This document shows, one piece after another, positions 8,663-18,800 of a DNA stretch of 40,711 nucleotides (the first letter of the stretch is position 1; each line of letters starts with the position of its first letter). The notes beneath the pieces were generated by a model. The model made no database searches. It had not been told where the DNA came from and saw only the letters and a program-made list of their open reading frames with translations. The translations under genes and the position numbers were made by a program. Origin of the DNA: Oligoflexia bacterium (GTDB lineage Bacteria > Bdellovibrionota > UBA1018 > CAIPTA01 > JAALKR01); assembly GCA_011087955.1 (NCBI GenBank), contig JAALKR010000019.1, forward strand, positions 1 to 40,711, read 5' to 3'.

Positions 8663-11600
8663 TGACGATGTCAAACATTGCTAGAATTGAAGTTAGATCT
8701 TTGTCCGGTCAGCGTCGAGATCACCGCATTGCTCATCATGCACGGCAATTTTTGGATATCCCGGTAGCGGCTGCAGAATCCATAGCGGTTTATTGGATTC
8801 AATCTCGAAGTGGAAAGGCTTTGCATGAGGATGAATTAAACGATTGGGTGCATACGGTTCTTGTCGATCCAGTTATTCAGGCTCCGATTCACGAAGCAAG
8901 TGATTTGGACTTCTCTGGTGGCGAGCGCGAAGAACCAGCCTTTGGCATAGAGGTTCGATTTCGTCCCGGCGTTACAGACAATGCTGGACGAAGTGCTACG
9001 GAAGCAATTCACTTAGTTTCAGGCTTTGCTCGTGAAAACGACGTTCAAGTGTATAGCGGAAAAATGGAATTACTTTATGGCAAAGTAAGCCTTGCCCATG
9101 CAAATCGAGTGGGCTCTGAGCTCCTGGGTAATGAGCTAATTGAGGAAATTCGCTCTTACAACCTGAATGAGTTGAGAGATAACTCTCGCTTTATCGATGC
9201 GAATGTTCCAGAAGTTAAGTTAGGTGAAAGCCCGCAAGCAGAAGAGATTAATATTTTTGTTGCGGATGAACATCTAGAAAGAATGAGTCATAAAAATTGC
9301 TGGGCTCTCACGCTTGAGGAGTTACATGCGATCCAAAATTATTATAAACAACCAGGCATTTTAGAATTCCGAAAGAAAGAAGGGTTAAGCAAAGATCCAA
9401 CTGATGTGGAAATGGAGGTGCTAGCTCAAACTTGGAGTGAGCACTGCAAACATAAAATTTTTGCAGCCAATATTGATTATGAAGAAGAGAGTGGTGACTA
9501 CTCAGGTTTCTATCCGAAGCTAGGTAAAGTTCGTATTGAGTCTCTCTACAAGACAGACATTAAGGGCGTGACGAAAGCTGTGGAAGAAAAGCGGAATCTG
9601 AAATGGCTTATTTCCGTTTTCTCCGATAATGCTGGAATTGTCCGCTTTGATTCGAATATGGACCTTTGTATGAAGGTTGAAACACATAATAGCCCTTCTG
9701 CTTTGGACCCCTATGGTGGATCACTTACTGGAATCGTAGGGGTAAATCGAGACATTCTTGGCTGCGGATTAGGAGCCAGGCCCATTGCGAATACGGATGT
9801 ATTTTGTTTTGCTCCTCCGAACTGGCCAGGCAAAGGCGAAGAAAAACAATTGCCGAAAGGTTTAAAACACCCACATCGCATCTTAGAAGGTGTGCATCGT
9901 GGTGTGGAGCATGGTGGAAATAAAAGCGGGATTCCGACGGTAAATGGTGCTTTTGTTTTTCATCATCGCTATGCCGGTAAGCCATTAGTCTATTGTGGAA
10001 CGATTGGCATTATGCCTCAAAAAATTATGTCACAAAAGACGAAGAGTGGTACCGATACTTTTGTTAAAGGACAAGCGCCTGGACACCATATAATCATGGC
10101 CGGTGGTCGCATTGGTAAGGATGGCATTCATGGTGCAACTTTCTCCTCAATGGAGCTAGATGAGACTGCACCAGCAACCGCAGTGCAGATTGGCGATCCG
10201 ATTACGCAAAAGCGTCTGGCAGATTTTTTGATTGAGGCTAGAGATAGAGAGTTATTTTCTTCTATAACGGATAATGGTGCCGGTGGGTTAAGTTCTTCCG
10301 TGGGTGAAATGGCAGAGCTTACAAATGGAGCGACTATTCATATCGATCGTGCTCCAGTAAAATACCCAGGGTTGTCGCCGTTTGAGTTAACGGTAAGTGA
10401 GAGTCAAGAGCGGATGACTTTTGCTGTGCCGGAGGAAAGATTAGACGAGTTTATGGAGCTTGCAAAGACTCGTGGCGTGGAAGCGACAGATCTAGGAGCC
10501 TTTACAAAGGATGGTTATTTTCGCGTTTGCTATGGAGAGAAGACGGTTGCCTTGCTTGATTTGGATTTTCTTCACAATGGCCACCCAAGGATGAGTTTGC
10601 GGGCAAAATGGCAGGGGCCGGAGCGAGAGAAAATCTGGTTTAAAACTCCAGGGCTTCCAAAGATTGATTCGAAATCGGTCGAAACTAGAGGTTTTTACGA
10701 ACAGGCAATGTTTACACTATTGTCGCGATGGAATATTTGTTCCAAAGAGAATTTAGTCCGGCGTTATGACCACGAGGTTCAAGCAGCCACCGTTGTGAAA
10801 CCGTTTGTTGGCCAAGCAAAAGATGGCCCAGGCGATTCGAGTGTTATTTGGTTAGCTCCTCATGGAGGAGAAGAATTTAACGGCGTGGCAGTCGGTTGTG
10901 GTATTCAGCCGCGAATGTCTCGGCTAGATACCTATTTAATGGCGCAAAGTTCATTGGATGAAGCAGTTCGTAATTGTGTGGCTGCGGGTGGAGACCCAGG
11001 TCAAGTCGCTCTTTGTGATAATTTTTGTTGGCCGGACCCATTGCCAAGCAAAAAAAATCCGGATGCTGAGCATAAACTGGCGCAGCTCGTTCGGGCTTGT
11101 CGTGGGCTTTATGACTTAGCTCGACTTTATGGCACGCCTTTCGTGTCTGGCAAAGACTCTATGAAGAACGATTTCATTGGCAAGTTATCCAATGGAAAGT
11201 CGGTCAAGATATCAGTTCCACCAACACTCTTAGTAACCGCAATGGCACGCGTTCCAGACGTTCGATTTGCTATGACGTCAGACTTCAAAGCAGGTGGTGA
11301 TAAAATTTATCTAATTGGCCAGTCATCGCCTAACATGGGAGGTTCAGAGCTAGCCGAGTGCTTTGACCTGCCTGATTCAATGAATGCGCAATTGCCCCCA
11401 AAGTTTAACGCCCATGAAAATCTAGAAGTCTATCGAACTTTACATAAAGCAATCATGTCAGGGTTGATCCAATCCTGCCACGATATATCTGATGGTGGTC
11501 TGTTAGTGGCACTAGCTGAATCTGCGATTGGTGGCCGTAAAGGGGTTAGTATTGATCTGGATAATTGCCATAATGAAGTGGTAGCGATGCATGGCTCTCA

Positions 11601-11817
11601 CTCCGCATTCTTATTCAATGAAACGTGTGGGCGATTTATTATTTCAGTGAAGCCAGAAGAAGAAGAGAATTTTAAAAATTTTTTCGAGAGCGTCTCATTT
11701 GCGTATCTTGGTGAGGTGAAAATAGATCCTATTTTACGTGTTCAAGATGTCGGTCTTGTGATCGTAGACGCCTCTCTCTCTGAGCTTAAAAAAGCATGGA
11801 AGGGAGAGGAGATCTAA
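8662..11817 (+). CDS. purL: phosphoribosylformylglycinamidine synthase, large (PurS-like region fused to PurL) form
   Basis: N-terminal PurS-like segment (FGIEVRFRPGVTDNAGRSATEAIHLV), then VLAQTWSEHCKHK, VETHNSPSALDPYGGSLTGIVGVNRD; 1051 aa; separate PurQ follows. Confidence 0.93.
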   Translation: MTMSNIARIEVRSLSGQRRDHRIAHHARQFLDIPVAAAESIAVYWIQSRSGKALHEDELNDWVHTVLVDPVIQAPIHEASDLDFSGGEREEPAFGIEVRFRPGVTDNAGRSATEAIHLVSGFARENDVQVYSGKMELLYGKVSLAHANRVGSELLGNELIEEIRSYNLNELRDNSRFIDANVPEVKLGESPQAEEINIFVADEHLERMSHKNCWALTLEELHAIQNYYKQPGILEFRKKEGLSKDPTDVEMEVLAQTWSEHCKHKIFAANIDYEEESGDYSGFYPKLGKVRIESLYKTDIKGVTKAVEEKRNLKWLISVFSDNAGIVRFDSNMDLCMKVETHNSPSALDPYGGSLTGIVGVNRDILGCGLGARPIANTDVFCFAPPNWPGKGEEKQLPKGLKHPHRILEGVHRGVEHGGNKSGIPTVNGAFVFHHRYAGKPLVYCGTIGIMPQKIMSQKTKSGTDTFVKGQAPGHHIIMAGGRIGKDGIHGATFSSMELDETAPATAVQIGDPITQKRLADFLIEARDRELFSSITDNGAGGLSSSVGEMAELTNGATIHIDRAPVKYPGLSPFELTVSESQERMTFAVPEERLDEFMELAKTRGVEATDLGAFTKDGYFRVCYGEKTVALLDLDFLHNGHPRMSLRAKWQGPEREKIWFKTPGLPKIDSKSVETRGFYEQAMFTLLSRWNICSKENLVRRYDHEVQAATVVKPFVGQAKDGPGDSSVIWLAPHGGEEFNGVAVGCGIQPRMSRLDTYLMAQSSLDEAVRNCVAAGGDPGQVALCDNFCWPDPLPSKKNPDAEHKLAQLVRACRGLYDLARLYGTPFVSGKDSMKNDFIGKLSNGKSVKISVPPTLLVTAMARVPDVRFAMTSDFKAGGDKIYLIGQSSPNMGGSELAECFDLPDSMNAQLPPKFNAHENLEVYRTLHKAIMSGLIQSCHDISDGGLLVALAESAIGGRKGVSIDLDNCHNEVVAMHGSHSAFLFNETCGRFIISVKPEEEENFKNFFESVSFAYLGEVKIDPILRVQDVGLVIVDASLSELKKAWKGEEI

Positions 11818-12602
11818 TGCAGCCAAAATTTTTGGTATTAACTGGGGACGGAATTAACTGTGAAAGAGAAACCGCACGGGCGTTTCAATTGGCAGGCGCT
11901 CAAGCGGATATTGTTCATATCAATGATTTGTTGGCAGGTGGATCTATCTTGGAAACCTATCAAGGCTTGGCGTTTCCCGGTGGATTTTCTTTCGGCGATG
12001 ATTTGGGTTCCGGACAGGTCTTGGCTGTAAAGCTCCGTCATGGCTTGGGCGAAAAATTACAACGTTTTGTTGAAAGTGGTGCGCCGATCATAGGAATTTG
12101 CAACGGCTTCCAAACGCTGGTCAAACTGGGACTATTGCCATTACCGTTTAAAGATCGAGTTATGGCATTGGCAGAAAATCGCCAAACTCACTTTATTGAT
12201 CAGTGGGTTGACCTAGAAGTATGTACTAATTCTCCCTGTGTATGGACAAAGGGTCTGATTGATCTTGAGGAAAAGATCCAGCTTCCGATCCGTCACGGGG
12301 AAGGTCGGGTTGTACTTCTGAACGAACAGGAAGAGTCTTTACATAGCCAGTTTGTCTCCGCAGGACAATTCCCTCTTCGTTATAAGCAGGACGTGAATGG
12401 CTCTTACGCAAGAATTGCTGGAGTCTGTGATCCGAAGGGCTTTATTTTTGGTTTAATGCCTCATCCCGAAGCAGCGGTTTCGAAATTGCTTTACCCGAAT
12501 ATTGATGAAATATCGAATCGAAGAGATCCAAGTGATAGAAGTGATATCGGTGTGGGGTTACGAATTTTTGAATCTTGTGTAAATTATTTGAAGGAAAAAT
12601 AG
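11817..12602 (+). CDS. purQ: phosphoribosylformylglycinamidine synthase glutaminase subunit
   Basis: KFLVLTGDGINCERETARAF, FPGGFSFGDDLGSG, GICNGFQTLVKLGLLP, LMPHPEAA; ATG in TAATG overlap with purL stop. Confidence 0.95.
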   Translation: MQPKFLVLTGDGINCERETARAFQLAGAQADIVHINDLLAGGSILETYQGLAFPGGFSFGDDLGSGQVLAVKLRHGLGEKLQRFVESGAPIIGICNGFQTLVKLGLLPLPFKDRVMALAENRQTHFIDQWVDLEVCTNSPCVWTKGLIDLEEKIQLPIRHGEGRVVLLNEQEESLHSQFVSAGQFPLRYKQDVNGSYARIAGVCDPKGFIFGLMPHPEAAVSKLLYPNIDEISNRRDPSDRSDIGVGLRIFESCVNYLKEK

Positions 12603-12603
12603 A

Positions 12604-14211
12604 ATGTACTCGGAGAAAATTAAAATTAGACGCGCACTCCTTTCCGTTTCAGATAAGACTGGGATCAAAGGCGTAGCAAAATTTTTACATGAACAGGGTG
12701 TGGAAATTATATCGACTGGTGGGACAGCGAAGGCAATCGGAAATTCCGGAATCCCTTATACGAATATCGAATCAGTTACTGGAAATCCGGAAGCATTCGG
12801 TGGTCGAATGAAGACGATTTCCTTTCCTGTGGCTAGCGCTTTGCTGTACCGGCGTGGTCATACGGAAGATGAATCCCAGGCTAAGGATTTGGGTATAGTA
12901 GCGATCGACTTGATTATTTGTAATTTATATCATTTTGCGGAGGCGATAGCAGCTGGTGCGGATGAATCCGATTTGATAGAGAAAATCGATATTGGCGGAC
13001 CGACGATGGTTCGCGCTGCAGCTAAAAATTATTCTGGCGTAACGGTATTGACCAACCCGGAACAATACGTCGAATTTATGGAACTCTTGAAGACTAACTC
13101 TGGAGAGATTGATTTTGAAAGTCGTAGAAAATTTGCAGTTGCTGCCTTTCAACATACTGCTGAATATGAAACGATGATCGCTCAGGAGTTAACGGATCGG
13201 TTTTCAGAGAACTCCTTGCAGTGGCTACAGTTAAAAGATGGGCGAGAGTTGCGCTACGGAGAAAATCCACACCAATCCGCGAAATATTATCGATCTCCGA
13301 AGCAAATAAAGAGCGAGGTAGCGGCCATCGCAGGCGCGAACATTATTCAGGGCAAACCACTTTCTTATAACAATATTATGGATGCGGATGCAGCCCATCG
13401 CTCTGCTTCCGATGCATGGGTTGCAAACTCCACGGCTGGAGTTTCATGTGCTGTGATTAAGCATATGAACCCTTGTGGATTAGCCGTGGCGGATACAGCT
13501 CTCCGAGCATTAGAGCTTGCGTGGGAAGGTGATTCCGTTTCTGCATTCGGTGGAGTCCTTTGCTTTAGTGGTGAAGTTGGCGAAGAAGTAGCAGAATGGC
13601 TGCGAGACAAGTTTATTGAAGTGTTGATTGTTCCATATCTAAGGCCAGAGGCGATAAAAATTTTCGCAAAGAAAAAGAATCTACGTATTTTACTTTGCCC
13701 ACCAAGAGACAAAATCATGAGTGAGCAGATGCTGAAGTCCGTGTCCGGTGGGATTTTGATCCAAGAGGAGGATGAAGGTCTGGATCCGGAACTTCAATCG
13801 GTTACAAAAGTAGAGTTTCCGGAAGAGAAGCGCCGCTTAGCTCATTTTGGTGTGATGGCTGCCAAGCATTTGAGGTCAAATGCAGTTGCGTTAGTAAAAT
13901 TGAGAAAGAATGGTGAACTACAGTTGGTAGGTGCGGGTATGGGGCAACCGAACCGAGTTGATTCCATTCGAAGACTTGCTGGGCCCAGAGCAAAAGAAAA
14001 AATCGAAAAAGAAAAAAATGCAATGGATGATTTGATTCTGATTTCCGATGCTTTCTTTCCCTTTGCGGACAATATCGAAGAGGCATTTGATTTGGGCATT
14101 AAGTTTATTATTCAACCAGGTGGTAGTATTCGAGATGAGGAAGTAATCCGGGCTTGTGATGAGCTAGGAGTAGCCATGGCCTTTACCGGTCGTCGGCATT
14201 TCCGGCATTAA
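12604..14211 (+). CDS. purH: bifunctional AICAR formyltransferase/IMP cyclohydrolase
   Basis: RRALLSVSDKTGI, GTAKAIGNSGIPYTNIESVTGNPEAFGGRMKT, LRYGENPHQSA, CAVIKHMNPCG, full length 535 aa. Confidence 0.97.
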   Translation: MYSEKIKIRRALLSVSDKTGIKGVAKFLHEQGVEIISTGGTAKAIGNSGIPYTNIESVTGNPEAFGGRMKTISFPVASALLYRRGHTEDESQAKDLGIVAIDLIICNLYHFAEAIAAGADESDLIEKIDIGGPTMVRAAAKNYSGVTVLTNPEQYVEFMELLKTNSGEIDFESRRKFAVAAFQHTAEYETMIAQELTDRFSENSLQWLQLKDGRELRYGENPHQSAKYYRSPKQIKSEVAAIAGANIIQGKPLSYNNIMDADAAHRSASDAWVANSTAGVSCAVIKHMNPCGLAVADTALRALELAWEGDSVSAFGGVLCFSGEVGEEVAEWLRDKFIEVLIVPYLRPEAIKIFAKKKNLRILLCPPRDKIMSEQMLKSVSGGILIQEEDEGLDPELQSVTKVEFPEEKRRLAHFGVMAAKHLRSNAVALVKLRKNGELQLVGAGMGQPNRVDSIRRLAGPRAKEKIEKEKNAMDDLILISDAFFPFADNIEEAFDLGIKFIIQPGGSIRDEEVIRACDELGVAMAFTGRRHFRH

Positions 14212-14224
14212 TGGAGAGAAGATT

Positions 14225-15226
14225 ATGGCAATATCTTATAAAGACGCAGGGGTTGATTGGCAAAAAGGTGATGCCTTTGTCCAAAAAATTAATGAATTGG
14301 TGCGAAGCACCTATACGGATGCGGTGGAGACGGGAGTTGGTTCCTACGCTGGTCTTTATAATATTGGAAATGAGCAATACTTAGCTTCCTCGACCGACGG
14401 TGTGGGAACAAAATTAAAATTAGCGCAATATATTGGTAAGCATGACACGATCGGGATCGATTTGGTGGCCATGTGTGCGAATGATCTAATTTGCGTTGGT
14501 GCCACGCCGCTATTTTTTTTGGACTATATTGTTTGTGAATCCTTGGATGTTGATGTCTCTGTAGCGATTATCGAAGGAATATCCCAGGGGTGCCGAAAAA
14601 CAGGTATGGCTTTGATTGGTGGAGAAACAGCAGAGCACCCAGGTTGTTTTCCAGAAAATGAATACGACCTTTCAGGTTTTTGCGTTGGCTTGGTTCATAA
14701 GGGCGATATTTTGAAGTGTGAAAATATTCAGCCCGGAGACGACTTAGTTTGCTTGCCATCTAGCGGGGTGCATTCCAACGGGTTTTCTTTGCTTCGGAAG
14801 TTAATTTCAATGGAAGAGAAAGAGTTGATTGAACAATGCCTGACCCCGACTCGATTATATGTCGATCCTTTTCTAAAAGTGAGAAGGAAAGCAGAAATTA
14901 AGGGAATGGCCCACGTTACAGGCTCCGCATTTAATAAGATTATACGCCTAAATAAGAATCTTGGCTTTGAGTTTACAGAATTGCCAACAGAGCCTGTAAT
15001 TTTTGATGAGTTAGCAAAGCGCTCTGGCCTTTCTGCTGCCGAACTATATTCGACGTTTAATATGGGAGTAGGGATGGTGATTGTGACCAGCGAGGGAGAG
15101 TCATTAGTAAACGCGTTTGCGGATATTGGGGAAAAGGCAGTGCTTGCAGGAAAAGTCACTGACCGTAAAGGTGTGGTTGAGATGAAGACTAGTCGTGGGG
15201 ACTTTGAGTTAAAGCCCGAAGTCTAG
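14225..15226 (+). CDS. purM: phosphoribosylformylglycinamidine cyclo-ligase
   Basis: ISYKDAGVDWQKGDAFV, STDGVGTKLKLA, ALIGGETAEHPG, GVHSNGFSLLRKL. Confidence 0.96.
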   Translation: MAISYKDAGVDWQKGDAFVQKINELVRSTYTDAVETGVGSYAGLYNIGNEQYLASSTDGVGTKLKLAQYIGKHDTIGIDLVAMCANDLICVGATPLFFLDYIVCESLDVDVSVAIIEGISQGCRKTGMALIGGETAEHPGCFPENEYDLSGFCVGLVHKGDILKCENIQPGDDLVCLPSSGVHSNGFSLLRKLISMEEKELIEQCLTPTRLYVDPFLKVRRKAEIKGMAHVTGSAFNKIIRLNKNLGFEFTELPTEPVIFDELAKRSGLSAAELYSTFNMGVGMVIVTSEGESLVNAFADIGEKAVLAGKVTDRKGVVEMKTSRGDFELKPEV

Positions 15227-15240
15227 ATAAATCTAAAGAG

Positions 15241-15275
15241 GGTTCTATGGAAGTTCTACGGGAGGTCCTATGGGG
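15241..15275 (+). repeat. about 3 x 12-bp imperfect tandem repeat over the folA start region
   Basis: ggttctatgga / agttctacggga / ggtcctatgggga; the last unit contains the folA ATG (15270). Confidence 0.6.
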
Positions 15276-15764
15276 ATTTCATTGATTGCCGCAGTGGCAA
15301 AAAATCGAGTTATTGGTAAGGACAATAAGATGCCATGGCATATTCCGAGTGAACTAAAACGATTTAAGGCTACGACTTTAGGTGGAACACTCATTATGGG
15401 GCGCCGGACGTTTGAGTCTATTGGACAGCCATTGCCGGGACGAGATATGATTGTGATATCTCGGAATCCAGGCTACCAGCTAGGGAATTGTGGCTACAAA
15501 CTAGAGAGTTGTTTGCTGGCGCAGTCATTGAAAGAGGCTTTGGGGAAAGCAGATCCGGAAAAAGAAATTTTTATAGCTGGTGGATCACAAATATACGAGC
15601 TTGCCTGGCCCCATGTCGATACGTTTTATTTGACGCAAATAGAATTGGACGTGGATGGGGACGCTTATCTGCCAGACTTTGACTTGAGTAAATTTCAAGA
15701 AGTCGCTACGGATCGAATCGAGGGCGACCCAACCTATACTTGCTATACCTATAAAAAATCTTAA
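15270..15764 (+). CDS. folA: dihydrofolate reductase
   Basis: ISLIAAVAKNRVIGKDNKMPWHIPSELKRFKATT, MGRRTFESIGQPLPGRDMIVISRN. Confidence 0.96.
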   Translation: MGISLIAAVAKNRVIGKDNKMPWHIPSELKRFKATTLGGTLIMGRRTFESIGQPLPGRDMIVISRNPGYQLGNCGYKLESCLLAQSLKEALGKADPEKEIFIAGGSQIYELAWPHVDTFYLTQIELDVDGDAYLPDFDLSKFQEVATDRIEGDPTYTCYTYKKS

Positions 15765-15802
15765 TTTAGTTGCAAAAAATGCATGATATTTGGTTGTAAA
15801 AG

Positions 15803-18800
15803 ATGCTCGATTTCAATAGTAGAGCAGAGTCTGGTTTAACACTTTTTTCCGCTGGTAGAGCACGCCAAGTAGCATTTCGAGCAGCGGTAGAGTTTATTCG
15901 TAGTGCTGAGTTTTTGGCAAAAGAAATTCAGATTGATTCCTGTATTGTGTTAGGAGAGAAAATTTCTGCGTATGCACAGAATTGGTTAGAAAGATCAATG
16001 CTAGAAGAGGGGGAAGCATTTTCCGGTAAGAGAGTTTTTACTTGGAAAGAATGGATTGCATCTTGCGCGCGCAAACAGGCGATCCAAGAAGGACGAATTT
16101 TTCGAGAGGCGTCGGATCTGGAAGAAAGGGAATTTTTACGTCGACTGCTGAGTAGTTTAGAAGCGAAGGATATGCTTAGGGAGTATCGTGGGCTTTGGCA
16201 AGAGGAAAAATTTTTTGCCGAATTGCTACGATCGATTCGAGAGTTTCGCCGAAAAGGCTTTTCCACTCCTTCGGCGATTGAAAATTTACGAGAATCATTG
16301 ATGGCCAGAGGAGAGGAAGGAGAGACATTAGTCAAACATGACCTCTGGACTATTCTCACGACATGGCAAATTACGCGTGAGCTAGAGTTGGATTCATTTT
16401 TGGACCAAGGTTCGCAAATAAATCGTCTTTTGAAGATTGAATATCTGGGCCCCCAATCCGTTTTCTTGCTAGGAGTGGAAGACTTAGGTGCAGCGGAGAT
16501 TGATTGGTTGCACCATGTGTCTCATAAGGCGTCTTTATATTGGCCTGTGGCGATGGATTCAAGAGAGCTAGCAAGGATATTTGGTAGTCAAAGAACTGAA
16601 GTGAGTATTGAGCATGATGATTCCATGCCCAGCGCTGAACATAATGAGTCTGTTTCCGCCCAAACAATTAAGCTTTTACAAAGCACGTTTTCGCAGGCGA
16701 ATGTGTTGGTTGCTAGTTTGTCTGCGACTGAGTCTTTGAAGGAGTCAAAAAATTCTACTCGCATTATCCCTTTGATTAAAGCCCATACTATAGTTGAAGA
16801 GACTAGGAGTGCTAGCGCACTTTTAGCTGAAATCCTCGATCAGGAGCCTAATACGCACGTACAGATCATTGCACCGAAATCAATTTTGCAAAAAGTAGTT
16901 GTGAGAGAGGCTTGGACAGAATTCTTGCCAGACATTACGACAGGGCTCTTTCCGGCTCGATCCGTAATGGACCAAGGCTATATTTCCCTCTTTTTAAACA
17001 CACTGGATTTAATTCCGACCAATTCAAAGGCAGCCCCCGGTATTGATCTACTATTGGCTCTCTTTGAAGACCAAAAAAATGAGGTAGAAATTTTTGTTAA
17101 AGAGTTATGGGAAAGAGGTTGCACGAAGGGCTTAGGAGGATGGCGAGAGATTGCCGAAGCCAGTAAGACAAGTGTAGCTAAAGAATTTATGACGTTGATA
17201 GGCGAGTTACAATCTATTTTCCCAGCGAACGCGAACTGTGTTGAATTTGCTGAAGCGATGGAGACTGCGCTTATGCGCACAAAGCTCTTCGAGTTGGTTC
17301 GCCATGCTACAACGGCGAAAAATGATAGAGATGCACATGCAGCAATTTCTCTTTTACAAAAAGGAGGGGCTCGCTTAGCGGTTGATTATGTTGATAAGTA
17401 TGAATTTACTGATTGGTTACAGGAGCTTTGGATTCTATTGTCGAGTACTCCGCTTGAAAGCGTTGTAATCCAGGATCGAAGGATTTCGGTTTATACCCCT
17501 GGAGAGTGGATCCCTCCAGCTCAAAATTCAAATTCACTTCTTCGAATTGTAATGTATCTCTCGAAAGCTTATGATTCGAGTTCGACCTCCCCTTATTTTA
17601 CAAAGGAGACAGATCGGCAGCTGCTTTCGGACTGGGGTATTAAGACGAGCAGTCAGGTTGAAGGTTCACTATACAATTGGTATAAGGATTCAATATTGCA
17701 AACCGATCGTTTGCTTGTTTCAACTGCTAGGTTCGATGCGAAAGGGGCAGATCTCAGTGAATCCTTTTTGCACCATTGCGCCGATTATAAACAAAGTTTT
17801 TGGCCAGATATTTCGTCCAATTTGAAGGTTAAAGACTATATTTTGCCACAGCTGGAGTTATCTCATTCCACAGGAGCTTTCCCTCATTATTCGGCAAGTT
17901 CATTAGACCGTTATTATCGATGTCCGTTTTTATTTTTAGTGGAAAAAATATTTGAAGGAGAAGATGCTCAGGCAGAGCTTGCATTAGATTGGAGTCGCCT
18001 AGAAGAAGGCAATGTATCGCATAAGGTATTGGAACATTTTTTTAAAGCAAGAGATGTGTGGGCATCATTAGATCGATTGAAAGATCGATTGGAGATTAGA
18101 AAAATTTTTGACAACTGTTTTGCCCAAGTTTGTAAGGAAATGGACCATGCCTACTATTTAGGAGGCCCGGGGTTAGATCGATATGCAGAAGCTCGTTTAT
18201 CACGGAAGCTTTGGGAATTTATTGAATCGGAGCTGGATTATCTTCAAGATTATCCCTTATTGTCTCATTCTAAAACTGAGGAAAGATTCGAGCTGACATT
18301 ACCGTCAGGTAGGAATTTAAAGGGCTCTATTGACCGAATAGATTTCGATGAGAAGAATAAACGATTTTTAGTTTGGGATTATAAATCTACATCTACACCT
18401 TCGAATAAAGAGATTCACGATGGTGAGAGCTTGCAATTACCGTTATATATTTGGGCAAGTAATGAACTTGGCTTTGGTAAGCCTGCAGGTGGTGCATTTG
18501 TTTCAATGCAGATGAAACGTCGAAGTGAAGGTGTATTTATAAAAGAGTTTTGTCGCGCCAAAAAGAATGTGGATGAGGTTTATTATGAAAGTTCGTCTCG
18601 CAAGAAGCTCAGCTTAGAGGAAGTACCAGATTATTTGGAATCGATTTTACAAGAATCTGATCGTCGAATTAAAAGCATTGAGAATGGAGTTTTTTCCGTT
18701 CAACCAAAGAAATCGGAAGACTGTAAGCGATGTGGCGTCCGGCCTGCTTGTCGGATCCGAGAATCTAAATTTCGATGGAGTGCATTGCCAGCGCCGGCAA

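Noticed and set aside
15764-15820. Imperfect direct repeat (gttgcaaaaaatgcatgatattt / gttgtaaaagatgctcgatttca) before the AddB-AddA start
   Set aside because: Too diverged and AT-rich to separate from chance by eye.
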